Part shown: positions 44,301 through 50,444 of the stretch, piece by piece
How the letters are laid out: the number at the start of each line of letters is the position of its first letter
Position numbering within the stretch: the stretch's first letter is position 1
Source: Amborella trichopoda
Lineage: Eukaryota; Streptophyta; Magnoliopsida; Amborellales; Amborellaceae
Assembly: GCF_000471905.2 (NCBI RefSeq)
Contig: NW_006494931.1
Coordinates: forward strand, 3,780,501 to 3,844,500
Reading direction: 5' to 3'
DNA: 64,000 bases
The notes under the pieces: generated by a model
Told to the model about the DNA's origin: nothing
Seen by the model: only the letters and a program-made list of their open reading frames with translations
The model's database searches: none
Position numbers and translations under genes: made by a program

Positions 44301-47110
44301 TAAATTCCAAATCAAAGCACATGAGAATTTGTCATTAGTTCATCAGACCGCTGACAAAAAAAAGATATAGAAGTGAAATTCATCAATACAAATAACTAGC
44401 TTGCAGATATATTTACAAAAGCAATTTCTACAGACAAATTCATTCAGCTTAGAGATATTATGAGAGTAACAAATTCAAGGGGATGTTAAAAAATAATTTG
44501 CAACCCTCACAGACTCTCTCTCCTATTATCAATGACATCATCATACGCCAAACACTTTTCTCTCTCTACCGACACGCCATGATTCTTTACTATTGATATT
44601 GTATTTCAAAAGAACACCATAGAACCCCACAATAGAATAAGGATTAAGCTTATTTCGTTGATGTGAAGGCACATTAGAAAAATGTAAAATGGCGGTGTAA
44701 ATATCTTATAAATAGACCGTCACTATATTGTTGAATGGGCATGGAAAAAAGAAGTGAAAAACCCATAAAAAGTGAGAGAAAATATTATAAAAGTGATGGA
44801 GGTAAAATCTGAAATGAGATAAAATAATAGTTATGCAACTATTGCAAAAAGAGTGAAAAAGAGAGTATGTACCCTCAATCTGCATTTTTCATATGTAATC
44901 CATTTTTATACTATTTCAATGAAATAGTAAAATTCTTTGAGTAAATACTGCTTGCTCTTCAACTTTTCTATCATTATTTACTATTTCCCCAATTATGTTT
45001 TTCTTGGTTGGGAAATGTTGTTGACTTTCATATGCTGTGTATTGTCTTTTGTTTTTATTGATACCAGTTTATTCTGGGAACATGTACTTATAACTGGGAT
45101 ATTTAGCATATCAACTATTTTAGTCTTGCAATTTGAGAATATGGCTTTCAAAGGCTAAGAAGGCCTTCAGTTTTTCTGCACATTCTGAGTATCTATATAG
45201 TTGTCATGTGTGTTTTCTGTTTATTTGGTTTTAGGGATGGGGTGAGTGAATCTCAGTTCACCCAAGTGCTGAACATTGAAGTCGATCAAATCATTCAGGT
45301 TGTCTTTCTTTGTTGAATTATATGTTAAGCTTTTGAATTATAATTTTCCTCGTTCCATTCACCATTCATGGTTATATGACTCCGTAAAGTGATTGGTTTT
45401 GTAGGCTTGCAACTACCTTGAGGATGGTTACAGGCCAAAGATCACAGTGATTATTGCTCAGAAGAATCATCATACGAGGTTTTTCCAACGGGACTCATCA
45501 AATGATAATGTCCCTCCAGGTCTCTTGAACAACTGCTGCGTCTCTTTATTCATGACTCTACATTCTTTCTGATCTTTAACTCTTTATTTTACTGTGGTGA
45601 AAGGTACGGTTGTGGACTCCGGGATCTGTCATCCTAGAAATTATGACTTTTACTTGTGTGCACATGCTGGACCTATTGTAAGTCGCATATGGCGTACTTT
45701 CTTGATTTCTCTTTTTGCTCCTGTTTCCTCATTGAGTTTTCTGATTAGATTCTTATTTAAAATAATCAAAGGGTACTTCGAGACCTGTGCATTATCATGT
45801 TCTGATGGATGAGATTGGGTTCAGTCCAGATGATCTCCAAATGCTCGTGTACGCCTTGTCCCATGTGTAAGTACTCCCTCTCACCCATGTTTTTGCTATT
45901 CCCACAAAAGAATACTGGTGGCAACCTTTGCTGGCTTTTTGATTACCATGCTGACCAAGTTTATGGTGGGCGTAGCAAAAACATGGTTACAAATAGCAAT
46001 TCCCCACACTGTGAGATCGCACCCAACCCTCTGCTCTTCCTGCAGGCCAGTCCCTAATGATTTTGGTGCTTTGTTTATTGTTACTGTAGGTACCAGAGGA
46101 GTACAACTTCAATTTCTGTAGGTATAGAGTTTCTTTGCATTCTAATTCAGATAAAATGACACTGTTGTGCCTATTGAACTTCATCTGCTGCATGTTCACC
46201 GTGAACCCCTCTAAAATAGGAGAGGAGTAGGCACTGCCTTTGTACTCTTTGATAGAAAAGTGATAATCGATGTTCTGCATCCAAAATTGCTTTCTTATTT
46301 TTCTTATGTCATTGAAGAGGTGGCCTAAGCTGCTTTTTTTGCACTCACACCCATAGTACTAGAAATAGTATTTAGTCCACATACCTATCGCTGCTCTATC
46401 AGAATTGCTTCCTGTTGTCTATCCTTTCCACATACAAGACAATCTTTAGCATATAGCAGGGGAATATCTAGGGTCAATGTAGGAAGGCAACTTTCTCAGA
46501 AAAAAAAAATGTAGGTAGGCATGAAAAAGAGAGGTGTTCAAGAATTGAATATTGCCCTTCTACTTCATAAAAGGGAAATAGTCATTTGAGTTCGTGACTC
46601 ACTTCCATGTCATCTTTACACTAATGAATTCAAGGTAAAGTACATATGGCCGAGGGTTGGAACCTCTTTACAAAAATTGTAGTCTGTATCAACTGTTCTC
46701 GTACTTTGACCCATTCTTCTTTCCAGGGGTTGACGTACTCTTGGAAGTTTGAAATTTTGAATAAGATCTAGAGCTACTCCTAATATAGCCTTTGTCGTGA
46801 ATCGTTTGGTAGTTCGGTTTTTACTTGTGTGTTAAGCATTTCTTACTTTTAGGCATACTTGCATCTCCTGCTATTTCTATGCTTATCTAACTTCAGTGTT
46901 GTATTTTATGGATGAATTGTGGCAGTGTCCCCCATCAGTTACGCCCATCTGGCAGCTACCCAGATGCAACATATCTTAAAGGCCTCAGATGACTCTTCTG
47001 AGACTTCTTCAATCCGCAGTGGTGGTGGAGGCACCTCGACTGAGGCTGTGCAAGTGCCTGAGCTTCCCAAGCTCCATAAGGCAGTCTCTCAGTCGATGTT
47101 CTTTTGTTAA
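7328..47110 (+). CDS. AGO4-like: ARGONAUTE 4/6/9-clade protein, 22 exons, 903 aa
   Basis: This is an ARGONAUTE of the AGO4/6/9 clade. The clade binds 24-nt siRNAs and guides RNA-directed DNA methylation in the nucleus. The 22 exons listed in the three sub-entries join in frame to 2,712 nt, 903 residues plus TAA, close to the usual 900-925. Seen in order: proline-rich N-terminus with [10 protein letters not shown] domain with ARGONAUTE hallmarks such as [13 protein letters not shown] at about 250-400; MID at about 430-600; PIWI at about 600-880. The catalytic set is complete: D634 in [10 protein letters not shown] (codon 16781-16783), E675 in KVEMID, D717 in FRDGVSES (45236-45238) and H850 in SYAHLA (46946-46948). 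The protein ends in MFFC. The start is the first ATG in frame and gives the normal N-terminus. Assignment among AGO4, AGO6, AGO8/9 and AGO16 needs a tree. Intron 16 is 26,461 bp and full of viral and transposon DNA, yet the reading frame is intact. Confidence 0.95.
7610..8835 (+). repeat. Degenerate tandem copies of the intron 1/exon 2 boundary
   Basis: Intron 1 holds several decayed copies of the sequence that begins exon 2 (9042-9080). They lie at about 7645-7685, 8176-8206, 8303-8333, 8437-8475 and 8784-8825. Each keeps parts of the pattern GCTCTTGCATC, then a GAGGATA-like and a GGGCAG-like block. Several are preceded by the phrase GAATTGGTTTAATGG or a variant (7625, 7745, 8770). This looks like repeated local duplication of an acceptor/exon edge, since decayed. 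None keeps a frame that would replace exon 2. Confidence 0.55.
8540..8637 (+). mobile_element. RTE-type LINE 3' tail in ARGONAUTE intron 1
   Basis: The segment reads like the C-terminus of plant RTE-clade LINE reverse transcriptase proteins, with ATGACCCTTGATAGAGCAGA, then CCCAAATAGTTGGGATAAGG and a short (GAT)n tail. The same end sequence recurs at 31600-31690, 31715-31810 and 37860-37945. It is a 5'-truncated insertion of about 100 bp. Confidence 0.75.
9702..9809. repeat. TG-rich microsatellite (intron 2)
   Basis: Two (TG)n runs at 9702-9720 and 9790-9808 flank a TGCG/TGCA alternating purine-pyrimidine stretch in ARGONAUTE intron 2. Such sequence can adopt Z-form DNA, but no function is implied. 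Confidence 0.9.
11554..15887 (+). other. ARGONAUTE intron 9 (4.3 kb)
   Basis: This intron separates the end of linker L2 from the MID domain. It contains CA/TG-rich microsatellite patches (11690-11812 and 15475-15600), a short hAT-like element (13591-13956) and otherwise unassigned DNA. A stretch near 14045-14100 resembles a segment at 32000-32030 (GGAACCTCGATCCCAC in both), indicating another shared repeat. No coding sequence is supported. Confidence 0.7.
13591..13956. mobile_element. hAT-like MITE with 8-bp target duplication
   Basis: The 366-bp segment begins CAATGTTGTCAGATTCGCTT and ends with the imperfect reverse complement (ends ...AAATTTAT-like bases then AACATTG). It is flanked by GTTTGACC (13583-13590) and GTTTAACC (13957-13964), an 8-bp duplication with one difference. 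The interior is rich in GAAGC/CCGAA motifs in both orientations. An 8-bp duplication and CA...TG ends are characteristic of hAT elements. It has no coding capacity. Confidence 0.65.
15888..18773 (+). CDS. AGO4-like: ARGONAUTE exons 10-16 (MID and first half of PIWI, residues 453-716)
   Basis: Exons: 10, 15888-15944; 11, 16033-16146; 12, 16249-16420; 13, 16506-16618; 14, 16694-16831; 15, 16967-17097; 16, 18708-18773. They encode [19 protein letters not shown], the MID/PIWI blocks [20 protein letters not shown], and [11 protein letters not shown] with the first catalytic aspartate. The glutamate-finger region KVEMID is in exon 15. Exon 16 carries [13 protein letters not shown]. At the position where most relatives have R-E-L-L after the acidic loop, this gene has R-G-A-L (residues 694-697). 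That is not a catalytic position but is an unusual substitution. Exon 16 ends two bases into the Arg716 codon, and the 26.5-kb intron follows. Confidence 0.93.
17712..17850. repeat. GCCTAGGC-rich dispersed repeat (intron 15)
   Basis: A GC-rich island in an AT-rich intron, with repeated GCCTAGGCA, GGCAGGC and GGTGCCCACCTAG motifs. A related island lies at 18970-19095. Sequences like this occur widely in plant genomes as small nonautonomous elements, but ends could not be defined. Confidence 0.45.
18970..19160. repeat. GC-rich dispersed repeat (start of intron 16)
   Basis: A GC-rich island with GGCAGCCTCACTG, CCGCCTGGGCGGGCGCC and GGTGAGGCTG, similar in character to 17712-17850 in the preceding intron. 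Probably a small nonautonomous element; boundaries are unclear. Confidence 0.4.
20205..20385. repeat. (TA)n microsatellite with assembly gap
   Basis: TA dinucleotide tracts on both sides of a 20-base N run (20306-20325), plus scattered single ambiguous bases. The tract abuts the left end of the viral inverted repeat. The true length is unknown because of the gap. Confidence 0.9.
20395..21120 (-). pseudogene. Caulimovirid movement-protein segment, left arm
   Basis: The minus frame encodes a 30K-type movement protein core, with [37 protein letters not shown] and [14 protein letters not shown]. These blocks are characteristic of Caulimoviridae movement proteins, which form plasmodesmal tubules. 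The N-terminal part has been replaced at the head-to-head joint with the coat-protein segment near 21120-21190, and the C-terminus runs into a TA microsatellite. The frame is open across the conserved core but has no recognisable natural start. It is an endogenous copy, not an intact viral gene. Confidence 0.85.
21141..23985 (+). pseudogene. Caulimovirid coat/zinc-knuckle/protease segment, left arm
   Basis: Four successive frames follow the polyprotein order of petuvirus- or florendovirus-like caulimovirids. First is an N-terminal region (21150-21780). Next comes a capsid-like region with [14 protein letters not shown] (22108-22990). A lysine-rich stretch follows, then a CCHC knuckle (22993-23034) whose C-x2-C-x4-H-x4-C spacing is kept but broken by TGA at 23005-23007. 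Last is an aspartic protease with D-S-G-A-D at 23784-23798. Frame changes near 21780 and 22100, a stop at about 23310 and others near 23500 show it is dead. Similarity with the opposite arm ends at about 24135, inside sequence just before RT. Confidence 0.85.
24140..24600 (-). other. Viral leader-like region with three 45-bp tandem repeats
   Basis: On the minus strand, downstream of the TATA box at 24625-24632, lies a long pyrimidine-rich leader. Three tandem 45-bp units occupy 24376-24420, 24421-24465 and 24466-24509 and differ at only a few positions. Caulimovirid leaders are long, structured and noncoding, and usually contain a tRNA-Met primer site. I found only a weak candidate (TGGTGTATCTAGCC, about 24310-24325, minus strand). 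The leader is joined directly at 24135 to antisense protease sequence of the left arm instead of a movement protein. Confidence 0.5.
24625..24880 (-). promoter_or_regulatory. Candidate caulimovirid promoter, minus strand
   Basis: Reading the minus strand, GGCTATAAAAGAGAAGAGG gives a good TATA box (24625-24632) with a GA-rich start region. About 175-250 bp upstream are three to four direct repeats of about 18 bp built on ATTTTGTCGG-YAGG (24813-24879). Beside them are two to three roughly 30-bp repeats with GGTGAATAGT (24735-24808). Repeated upstream blocks ahead of a strong TATA are the layout of caulimovirid promoters. The position, after the end of the polyprotein and before the leader, fits. 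Activity is inferred only. Confidence 0.5.
24950..26050 (-). pseudogene. Caulimovirid polyprotein C-terminal region downstream of RNase H
   Basis: Broken minus-strand frames encode two recognisable stretches. One, at 25531-25851, has [28 protein letters not shown] and [17 protein letters not shown]. The other, at 25117-25362, has [18 protein letters not shown] and [10 protein letters not shown] lysine/glutamate-rich ending lies at about 24950-25110. Such segments follow RNase H in some endogenous caulimovirid polyproteins in plant genomes, and their function is not known to me. Several frameshifts and stops separate the parts. Lying between RNase H and the promoter region supports a viral origin. 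Confidence 0.55.
26060..27680 (-). pseudogene. Caulimovirid reverse transcriptase and RNase H
   Basis: The minus strand encodes the RT/RNase H part of the polyprotein in broken frames. The RT start has [17 protein letters not shown] and [15 protein letters not shown] (26972-27262). The polymerase motif Y-I-D-D is at 26859-26870. The connection and RNase H region has [27 protein letters not shown] and LIRTDCKAA, ending in [11 protein letters not shown] near 26060. Together these are diagnostic of Caulimoviridae rather than Ty3 elements. At least three frameshifts or stops (near 26290, 26580 and 26900-26970) inactivate it. This part is present once, mostly in the loop of the inverted repeat. 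Confidence 0.88.
27690..28200 (-). pseudogene. Caulimovirid protease segment, right arm
   Basis: Reverse-complement partner of 23510-23985. It encodes the same acidic stretch and the aspartic protease region, but the active-site triad reads D-S-E instead of the D-S-G kept in the left arm, followed by A-Y-L-N instead of A-D-L-N. A TAA also interrupts soon after TKYFNKTT. These changes are private to this arm and arose after the duplication. Confidence 0.8.
28200..30590 (-). pseudogene. Caulimovirid coat/zinc-knuckle segment, right arm
   Basis: Reverse-complement partner of 21141-23500. The capsid-like region with [14 protein letters not shown] is at 28942-29589. The CCHC knuckle (28657-28698) carries the same in-frame TGA as the left arm. 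A private stop follows the EGLALYTDL stretch near 28945. The N-terminal region (30130-30417) matches the left arm closely. The frame break at about 29585, between the N-terminal and capsid regions, is also shared with the left arm. The duplicated sequence was therefore already defective. Confidence 0.83.
30640..30905 (-). other. About 265 bp present only in the right arm at the head-to-head joint
   Basis: Left and right arms agree across the coat-side joint up to about 30637. They agree again from about 30908, where AAAGAAGAAATAATTATAGA is shared. The right arm has an extra stretch between these points. On the minus strand it reads an open frame of about 60 codons with [14 protein letters not shown] and [12 protein letters not shown], which I do not recognise. 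It could be viral sequence deleted from the left arm or an insertion in the right. Confidence 0.5.
30906..31500 (+). pseudogene. Caulimovirid movement-protein segment, right arm
   Basis: Reverse-complement partner of the left-arm movement-protein segment. The conserved blocks are still readable on the plus strand, including CNGPIYFNC and the [10 protein letters not shown] stretch. However, TAG at about 31135 and other stops and a frameshift near 31445 interrupt it. Similarity to the left arm ends at about 31505-31515, where RTE LINE tail sequence begins. Confidence 0.8.
31515..31690 (+). mobile_element. RTE-type LINE 3' tail, plus orientation
   Basis: Reads the C-terminus of a plant RTE LINE (KGRGGPRKT-like region, then YGLNEGMAL) and ends ...CAAATAGTTGGGATAAGGCTTGAATGAT. 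It abuts the viral right arm and faces a minus-strand copy of the same tail across a short TATATA tract. Confidence 0.75.
31715..34904 (-). mobile_element. RTE-clade LINE, minus strand, split by a hAT-like insertion
   Basis: The two parts, 31715-31954 and 33694-34904, join into one RTE-type LINE. The 3' end near 31715 carries a (GAT)n-like tail, and the 5' part runs into an assembly gap. The minus frame at 34216-34467 shows RT motifs [26 protein letters not shown] and a degraded S-A-D-D box; upstream is [18 protein letters not shown]. Several stops and the altered catalytic box show it is dead. Sequence identity to the other tails in this window shows the family was active repeatedly. Confidence 0.8.
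31955..33685. mobile_element. hAT-like element, 1.73 kb, with 8-bp target duplication
   Basis: The element interrupts the LINE. GGCCAGCC occurs at 31947-31954 and again at 33686-33693, and removing the intervening DNA plus one copy restores continuous LINE sequence. The ends are short inverted repeats (CATAGTT at the left, AACTATG at the right). A minus frame at 32429-32905 begins [14 protein letters not shown] and continues with an aspartate-rich stretch, resembling the C-terminus of plant hAT transposases. It is therefore a decayed or nonautonomous hAT. A near-duplicate of about 70 bp occurs at about 32860-32990. Confidence 0.75.
34905..34923. other. Assembly gap
   Basis: Run of 19 N at the 5' side of the LINE. 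A short (GGAT)n patch follows. The gap size is not informative. Confidence 0.95.
34988..35321. mobile_element. MITE-like element with terminal inverted repeats
   Basis: Begins TAAGGCGCACCTCCAAA and ends TTTTTGAGGTGCTCCTTA, an imperfect inverted pair. A related copy lies at 48913-49209 with the same terminal and internal phrases (GATCTATAAA, AATTTTGAAT-like, TTTTTTTCATAT). It has no coding sequence. The target duplication could not be settled. Confidence 0.6.
35893..37078. mobile_element. Nonautonomous hAT-like element, 1,186 bp, perfect 8-bp target duplication
   Basis: Left end CATAGTTATTAGAAACGCC, right end GGTACTATG. GTTAGAAC flanks it on both sides (35885-35892 and 37079-37086). The body is built of many short, diverged GATTCC/GGAATC motifs in both orientations, so most of the element can fold on itself. 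There is no transposase. The ends resemble those of 31955-33685, and the body resembles 40713-42447, so these are likely related families. Confidence 0.8.
37400..37960 (+). mobile_element. RTE-type LINE 3' fragment, plus orientation
   Basis: Corresponds in sequence to the minus-strand LINE at 33694-33960 plus its 3' end. Recognisable are TGGGCTGGCCATGTG, the region before GGACTTATGGCCTCACTGAGG, and the end CCCCAATTAGTTGGGAAAAG with an (ATA)n/(GAT)n tail at about 37935-37955. It is 5'-truncated with several stops. Confidence 0.75.
37961..38503. other. Unassigned intronic DNA
   Basis: About 540 bp between the LINE tail and the Ty1-copia relic. No conserved protein or repeat end was recognised. 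Confidence 0.4.
38504..38816 (+). mobile_element. 5' LTR (partial) of a Ty1-copia relic, with primer-binding site
   Basis: Matches the 3' LTR at 44484-44992 but lacks its first about 40 bases and has an internal deletion around 38600. It ends ...CCCAACA at 38816, followed at 38822 by TGGTATCAAAGC, a slightly altered tRNA-Met primer-binding site (consensus TGGTATCAGAGC). Confidence 0.7.
38880..40165 (+). pseudogene. Ty1-copia gag and protease remains
   Basis: Starts with [15 protein letters not shown], a copia gag start. It continues through a gag-like stretch ([14 protein letters not shown] and LRSYGDV-like) with many stops, then a decayed zinc knuckle. The protease/pre-integrase region at 39860-40165 has [13 protein letters not shown] and [21 protein letters not shown], with the D-S-G active site kept. 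The reading frame is repeatedly broken. After 40165 a short RNase H-like plus-strand patch precedes an inverted segment, so pol does not follow directly. Confidence 0.75.
40713..42447. mobile_element. hAT-like nonautonomous element within the inverted LTR
   Basis: Interrupts LTR sequence, which is continuous across it by comparison with 38640-38665 and 44820-44850. The shared target TAACTAT appears on both sides (40706-40712 and 42449-42455). The left end TATAGCTGTTGGAAATG resembles the left end of 35893-37078, and both bodies are full of diverged GGAATC/GATTCC motifs. Exact ends are uncertain because the target and terminal repeats overlap. A tandem repeat lies inside at 41900-42127. Confidence 0.6.
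41900..42127 (+). repeat. 52-bp tandem repeat, about 4.4 copies
   Basis: Four full units and one partial unit, each containing CACATTACTTTCATG, then TTATTTAGTTGAAG and TTGAAGTTCCTATT, with a few base differences. They lie inside the hAT-like element at 40713-42447. Confidence 0.85.
42830..44480 (+). pseudogene. Ty1-copia integrase end, reverse transcriptase and RNase H remains
   Basis: The block resumes with the integrase C-terminal sequence [18 protein letters not shown] in a shifted frame. It continues through a poorly preserved RT to [11 protein letters not shown] (Y-V-D-D kept), then [11 protein letters not shown] and [18 protein letters not shown] (open frame 43603-43869). RNase H remains follow, ending in LADIFTKA at about 44400-44420. 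Stops and frameshifts occur throughout. A purine tract AAGGGGA (44477-44483) precedes the 3' LTR. Confidence 0.78.
44484..44992 (+). mobile_element. 3' LTR of the Ty1-copia relic in intron 16
   Basis: Begins TGTTAAAAAATAATTTGC immediately after a polypurine tract and runs about 509 bp to the CTATTTCCCCAA end. It matches 38504-38816 and the inverted LTR at 40545-42806. It lies 240 bp upstream of ARGONAUTE exon 17. Confidence 0.75.
45235..47110 (+). CDS. AGO4-like: ARGONAUTE exons 17-22 (C-terminal PIWI, residues 716-903)
   Basis: Exons: 17, 45235-45298; 18, 45405-45519; 19, 45604-45677; 20, 45772-45866; 21, 46090-46121; 22, 46926-47110. They continue the frame exactly: [13 protein letters not shown], then [59 protein letters not shown] and SYAHLAATQ. 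The end is a serine/glycine-rich stretch followed by SQSMFFC and TAA. This block supplies the second aspartate (D717) and the catalytic histidine (H850), so splicing across intron 16 is needed for a complete PIWI active site. The intron between exons 21 and 22 is about 800 bp and otherwise unremarkable. Confidence 0.93.
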
Positions 47111-47387
47111 AATCAAACTTCTGCTACGCCTAGTTGACCAGTATTCTGTCTCTTTTGATATTTATGTGAGCACTAGTAGGTAATAGAAAACCATCCAGAG
47201 TGATGTTCTCTTCTCTTACCCCACCCAAGAAAACATGATCTCTTTTTGGTTTGTGGTGGGACTGGTGTTGGTTGGCTTGGCAGATGTATAGTTGGAGTGA
47301 CTGATGTGCTCTCTACCCAGGCTCTCAGCCTCTTGGCCAAGTAGTTATCCAAAGTAGTGTTGTCCATGGTTTCTCTCTCTCTCTCTC
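47111..47387 (+). other. ARGONAUTE 3'UTR and downstream, up to gap
   Basis: DNA after the stop codon. No canonical AATAAA is visible before the (CT)n tract and gap; AATAGAAA near 47182 is the nearest variant. The 3' end of the transcript is therefore unplaced. Confidence 0.45.
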
Positions 47388-47631
47388 NNNNNNNNNNNNN
47401 NNNNNNNNNNNNNNNNNNNNNNNNNNNNNNNNNNNNNNNNNNNNNNNNNNNNNNNNNNNNNNNNNNNNNNNNNNNNNNNNNNNNNNNNNNNNNNNNNNNN
47501 NNNNNNNNNNNNNNNNNNNNNNNNNNNNNNNNNNNNNNNNNNNNNNNNNNNNNNNNNNNNNNNNNNNNNNNNNNNNNNNNNNNNNNNNNNNNNNNNNNNN
47601 NNNNNNNNNNNNNNNNNNNNNNNNNNNNCTG

Positions 47632-47676
<45 letters not shown>
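47377..47676. repeat. (CT)n microsatellite spanning a 241-base gap
   Basis: CT dinucleotide runs on both sides of the N run 47388-47628. The true repeat length is unknown. Confidence 0.92.
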
Positions 47677-47679
<3 letters not shown>

Positions 47680-48585
47680 GGGGTGGAAATGGGCTGGGCC
47701 AGCCCATGCACTAGCTTGGTCCCAACTGGGCTGGCCCGGCCAGTGGTGGGGCGTCTAGAGTGCTCACCAAGTAATACTATAAAAGTTTTGACTTAGAAAG
47801 GCACAAAGCAACCTTCCAACTTGAATTTACGGGTACGTATAATTGTACAACTCAAATGAATATGTGAATACAAACCCCAAACACGACAATGACACCTCAA
47901 TTTGGTCCACTACTTGTTCCACTCAACACATAAGATTTGGCCAGAATGAACATTACAAAGCCAAATGAACATTAGGACTTTCAAATTCATCAATTTTCAT
48001 TATCCTAAATACATCAATATATCAATCTCAAAACACATGAACAAGCAAAAGTTTTCATGATTATGGGAATCCACGTGTGGATTAATATTTTGCGGATCAG
48101 AATTTAGTTTCAATCCATATGAATGCCATACTCCAAAAGCACAAGACATGATCAAATCTGATTTAGATGATGAGAAGCTATGAAGTAAGTTTAAATTATG
48201 CTCAAGATATAGGATAAGAGGTTTAAAATATGCTCAAGCTATGGGAGACAACATTTTGGCATTATGATGGCAATGTAAAAATGGTGATTCGAGTTTCATA
48301 GAGTATAAAATCTTGCTAATTTTGTAGCAAAAGAACGATAAATTGTTGCTCAACTAAAACTACAAGATGTCACCAACATTAATTGGCAATATCAATGTAC
48401 GTAGAAGTAAGGTATGGAGGCATCAAAGGACCAATGAAAAACTAATGAAATGAGGCCAAAGATTAAGAAAACGTTACTGTTATAGTGGATTGACAGCAAG
48501 AATAAAGTTGCTTAAGATGTAGGAAGAGCTCCTTGAATGCTATGCTAGCCTCACCGTGCATCATGTGGTTCAAGACCATGAACGG

Positions 48586-48628
<43 letters not shown>

Positions 48629-48773
48629 ATGTGCACTTACGGTTTTGGGTTTATATTTATGAGTACTTAAGAGATTTACCCTAGATTAAATATGGACCAA
48701 TGATAGCATTAGAGGTTTGATCCTAGCTACACATCAACTACCAAGCTATTATTGACGAGCGATTACCATTTAA

Positions 48774-48909
48774 CCACCTTTATCTTTAGGGACCTTTATC
48801 TTTAGGGTGTGGTTTCTATAAGGTTGCAACCTTAAACAATTCCACCTTTATCTTTAGGGACCTTTATCTTTAGGGTGTGGTTTCTATAAGGTTGCAACCT
48901 TAAACAATT
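48774..48909 (+). repeat. 68-bp direct duplication
   Basis: Two adjacent copies (48774-48841 and 48842-48909) appear identical. Each contains the motif CCTTTATCTTTAGGG twice and ends in GGTTGCAACCTTAAACAATT. The near-perfect identity suggests a recent duplication. Confidence 0.9.
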
Positions 48910-48912
48910 CAA

Positions 48913-49209
48913 AAGGTGCACCTCCAAATTTTATCATAACATGGAATTTTAGGGTAAAACATTCTTAGGATTATCTCAAAATCTATTTTCATATTTAATT
49001 ATAAAATTTTAAACTTCAAAAATGGTTAAAATCAAGTAGATCTATAAATATATGAAAATCTTGAAAATGGACGGTCTTGATAATGTGTTGCAAGATGTAC
49101 TATTTTTAGGACCCAATGTTTTTTTTTTTTCATATTCGTACATTTTGTTGTCGAGATGATTTTTTCATATTCGTACAACCTTTTCCGATGGATTTTTGAG
49201 GTGCATAAG
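48913..49209. mobile_element. MITE-like element, second copy
   Basis: Begins AAGGTGCACCTCCAAAT and ends GATTTTTGAGGTGCATAAG. It shares terminal and internal sequence with 34988-35321 and starts just after the 68-bp duplication. Confidence 0.55.
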
Positions 49210-50444
49210 TAATTCTACATTTTAAGGTTGCAACCTTATATAAACTTTTTCTATCTTTATGGTACAATTTAATTTCTAATTCTTCATTCTAAAAAACAAA
49301 ATCTAATTTCTCTCTTAGTATTTTAATTTTAAAAAAATTAAAATTCATTTCTCACATTTGCCCATGGGATTGAATCATTACGTGAGATAAAATTGAGAGC
49401 TATGCCCCACAAATATCTCTACACTTTTTTTCTCTCTAAAATTTAAATTTCAAATTGTGTTTCATTCTATCTCTAGATGTCCTTATTCACACACTAGGTG
49501 TCGCACTACACACACTTCGTGTTATATAGCACACATGTGATCAATAGAATCCCAACACATTAAGAAACACTTTTTAAAGCTGAGTTCTAAAAAATAAGAA
49601 AAATATCAAAAATTAGGTAGCATATCATATGTGACAGAAAGACACACATGTGCTAATACAATAATCACAGATAACACAAATAAGCCTAAATAGCAAACAC
49701 CGCCATGAGGGGCATGCCACTCAATGCGGTTAACCTCAGGCCCACGTTAGCCACGCTGCTGCATGGCGCTGGGTGGAGGTAGTGGGGTCCTTTGCTATTT
49801 GGGCCTCATGTAGTTCAATTCTTAATTAGATTTTAGAAAATAATTTATTTTGTCACCTTTTTAAGCTGGTAAAAATTCAAAAAATTCTCCAAAAACACTT
49901 TTGAATTAATATTTCATTTTTTTCGATAGATTTTTTAATAACAGTAGACTGTAGGTGGACCCCCATGGAAATCTTGGAATTTGAGGGTACTTTTTCTAAC
50001 ACATGTGTATATGTTTCAAGTGGATTGGTTGTGAGAGTGGCTTCCTATTCATGCATATGCTGTGAGAAATCGTGAAGCCGAGGGTTTGGTTCATGCATTC
50101 TCAAAACCATTCCTTTTTACACAGGGCTTCTCTCCCGAATCCTTGTTAGCATTTGGAAATGCTAAATACAGAAGTTCTCTAATCCGCATGCATATTTTCT
50201 CATATAGTAATAGAAATACTCATGCCATGTAAATAATTATGAGGTACTCTCATGCCGACCTTGGCTAGGGTAACTTCAACCTTAGTGGGTTTGTTGCCCT
50301 ATAATCTCACTCCTCATGACTTGGGGTTTTGTATCAATGGATACAAACTCCGGATCTAGTTCACAAGAATTGGATGTCCCCCTCCCCGCCTCTTTCTCGC
50401 TCTCTCTCTACATGCTCGTTTAGTCGGTTCAATTGGTTTGATTG

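Larger units (their letters stand above)
18774..45234 (+). other. ARGONAUTE intron 16, 26,461 bp
   Basis: The donor GTATGTG follows exon 16 and the acceptor TTTTAG precedes exon 17. The Arg716 codon is split between them (CG before, G after). The intron contains, in order: about 1.4 kb of unassigned AT-rich DNA, an AT microsatellite with a gap, the caulimovirid inverted repeat, RTE and hAT elements, a MITE-like element, and a rearranged Ty1-copia relic. Two short gaps (20306-20325 and 34905-34923) lie inside, so the true length may differ. If the intron is not removed, the frame continues 64 codons to a stop at 18967-18969, giving a hydrophobic tail in place of D717 and H850. Confidence 0.88.
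47677..50444. other. Intergenic DNA with microsatellites and a MITE-like copy
   Basis: It contains a GGGCTGGCC-rich patch at 47685-47750, a (CT)n run at 48589-48624, the 68-bp tandem duplication and the MITE-like element listed separately. The remainder is AT-rich with no supported gene. Confidence 0.5.

Noticed and set aside
47325..47711. Open frames of more than 100 codons at 47325-47711 on both strands
   Set aside because: They are translated N gap and (CT)n repeats.
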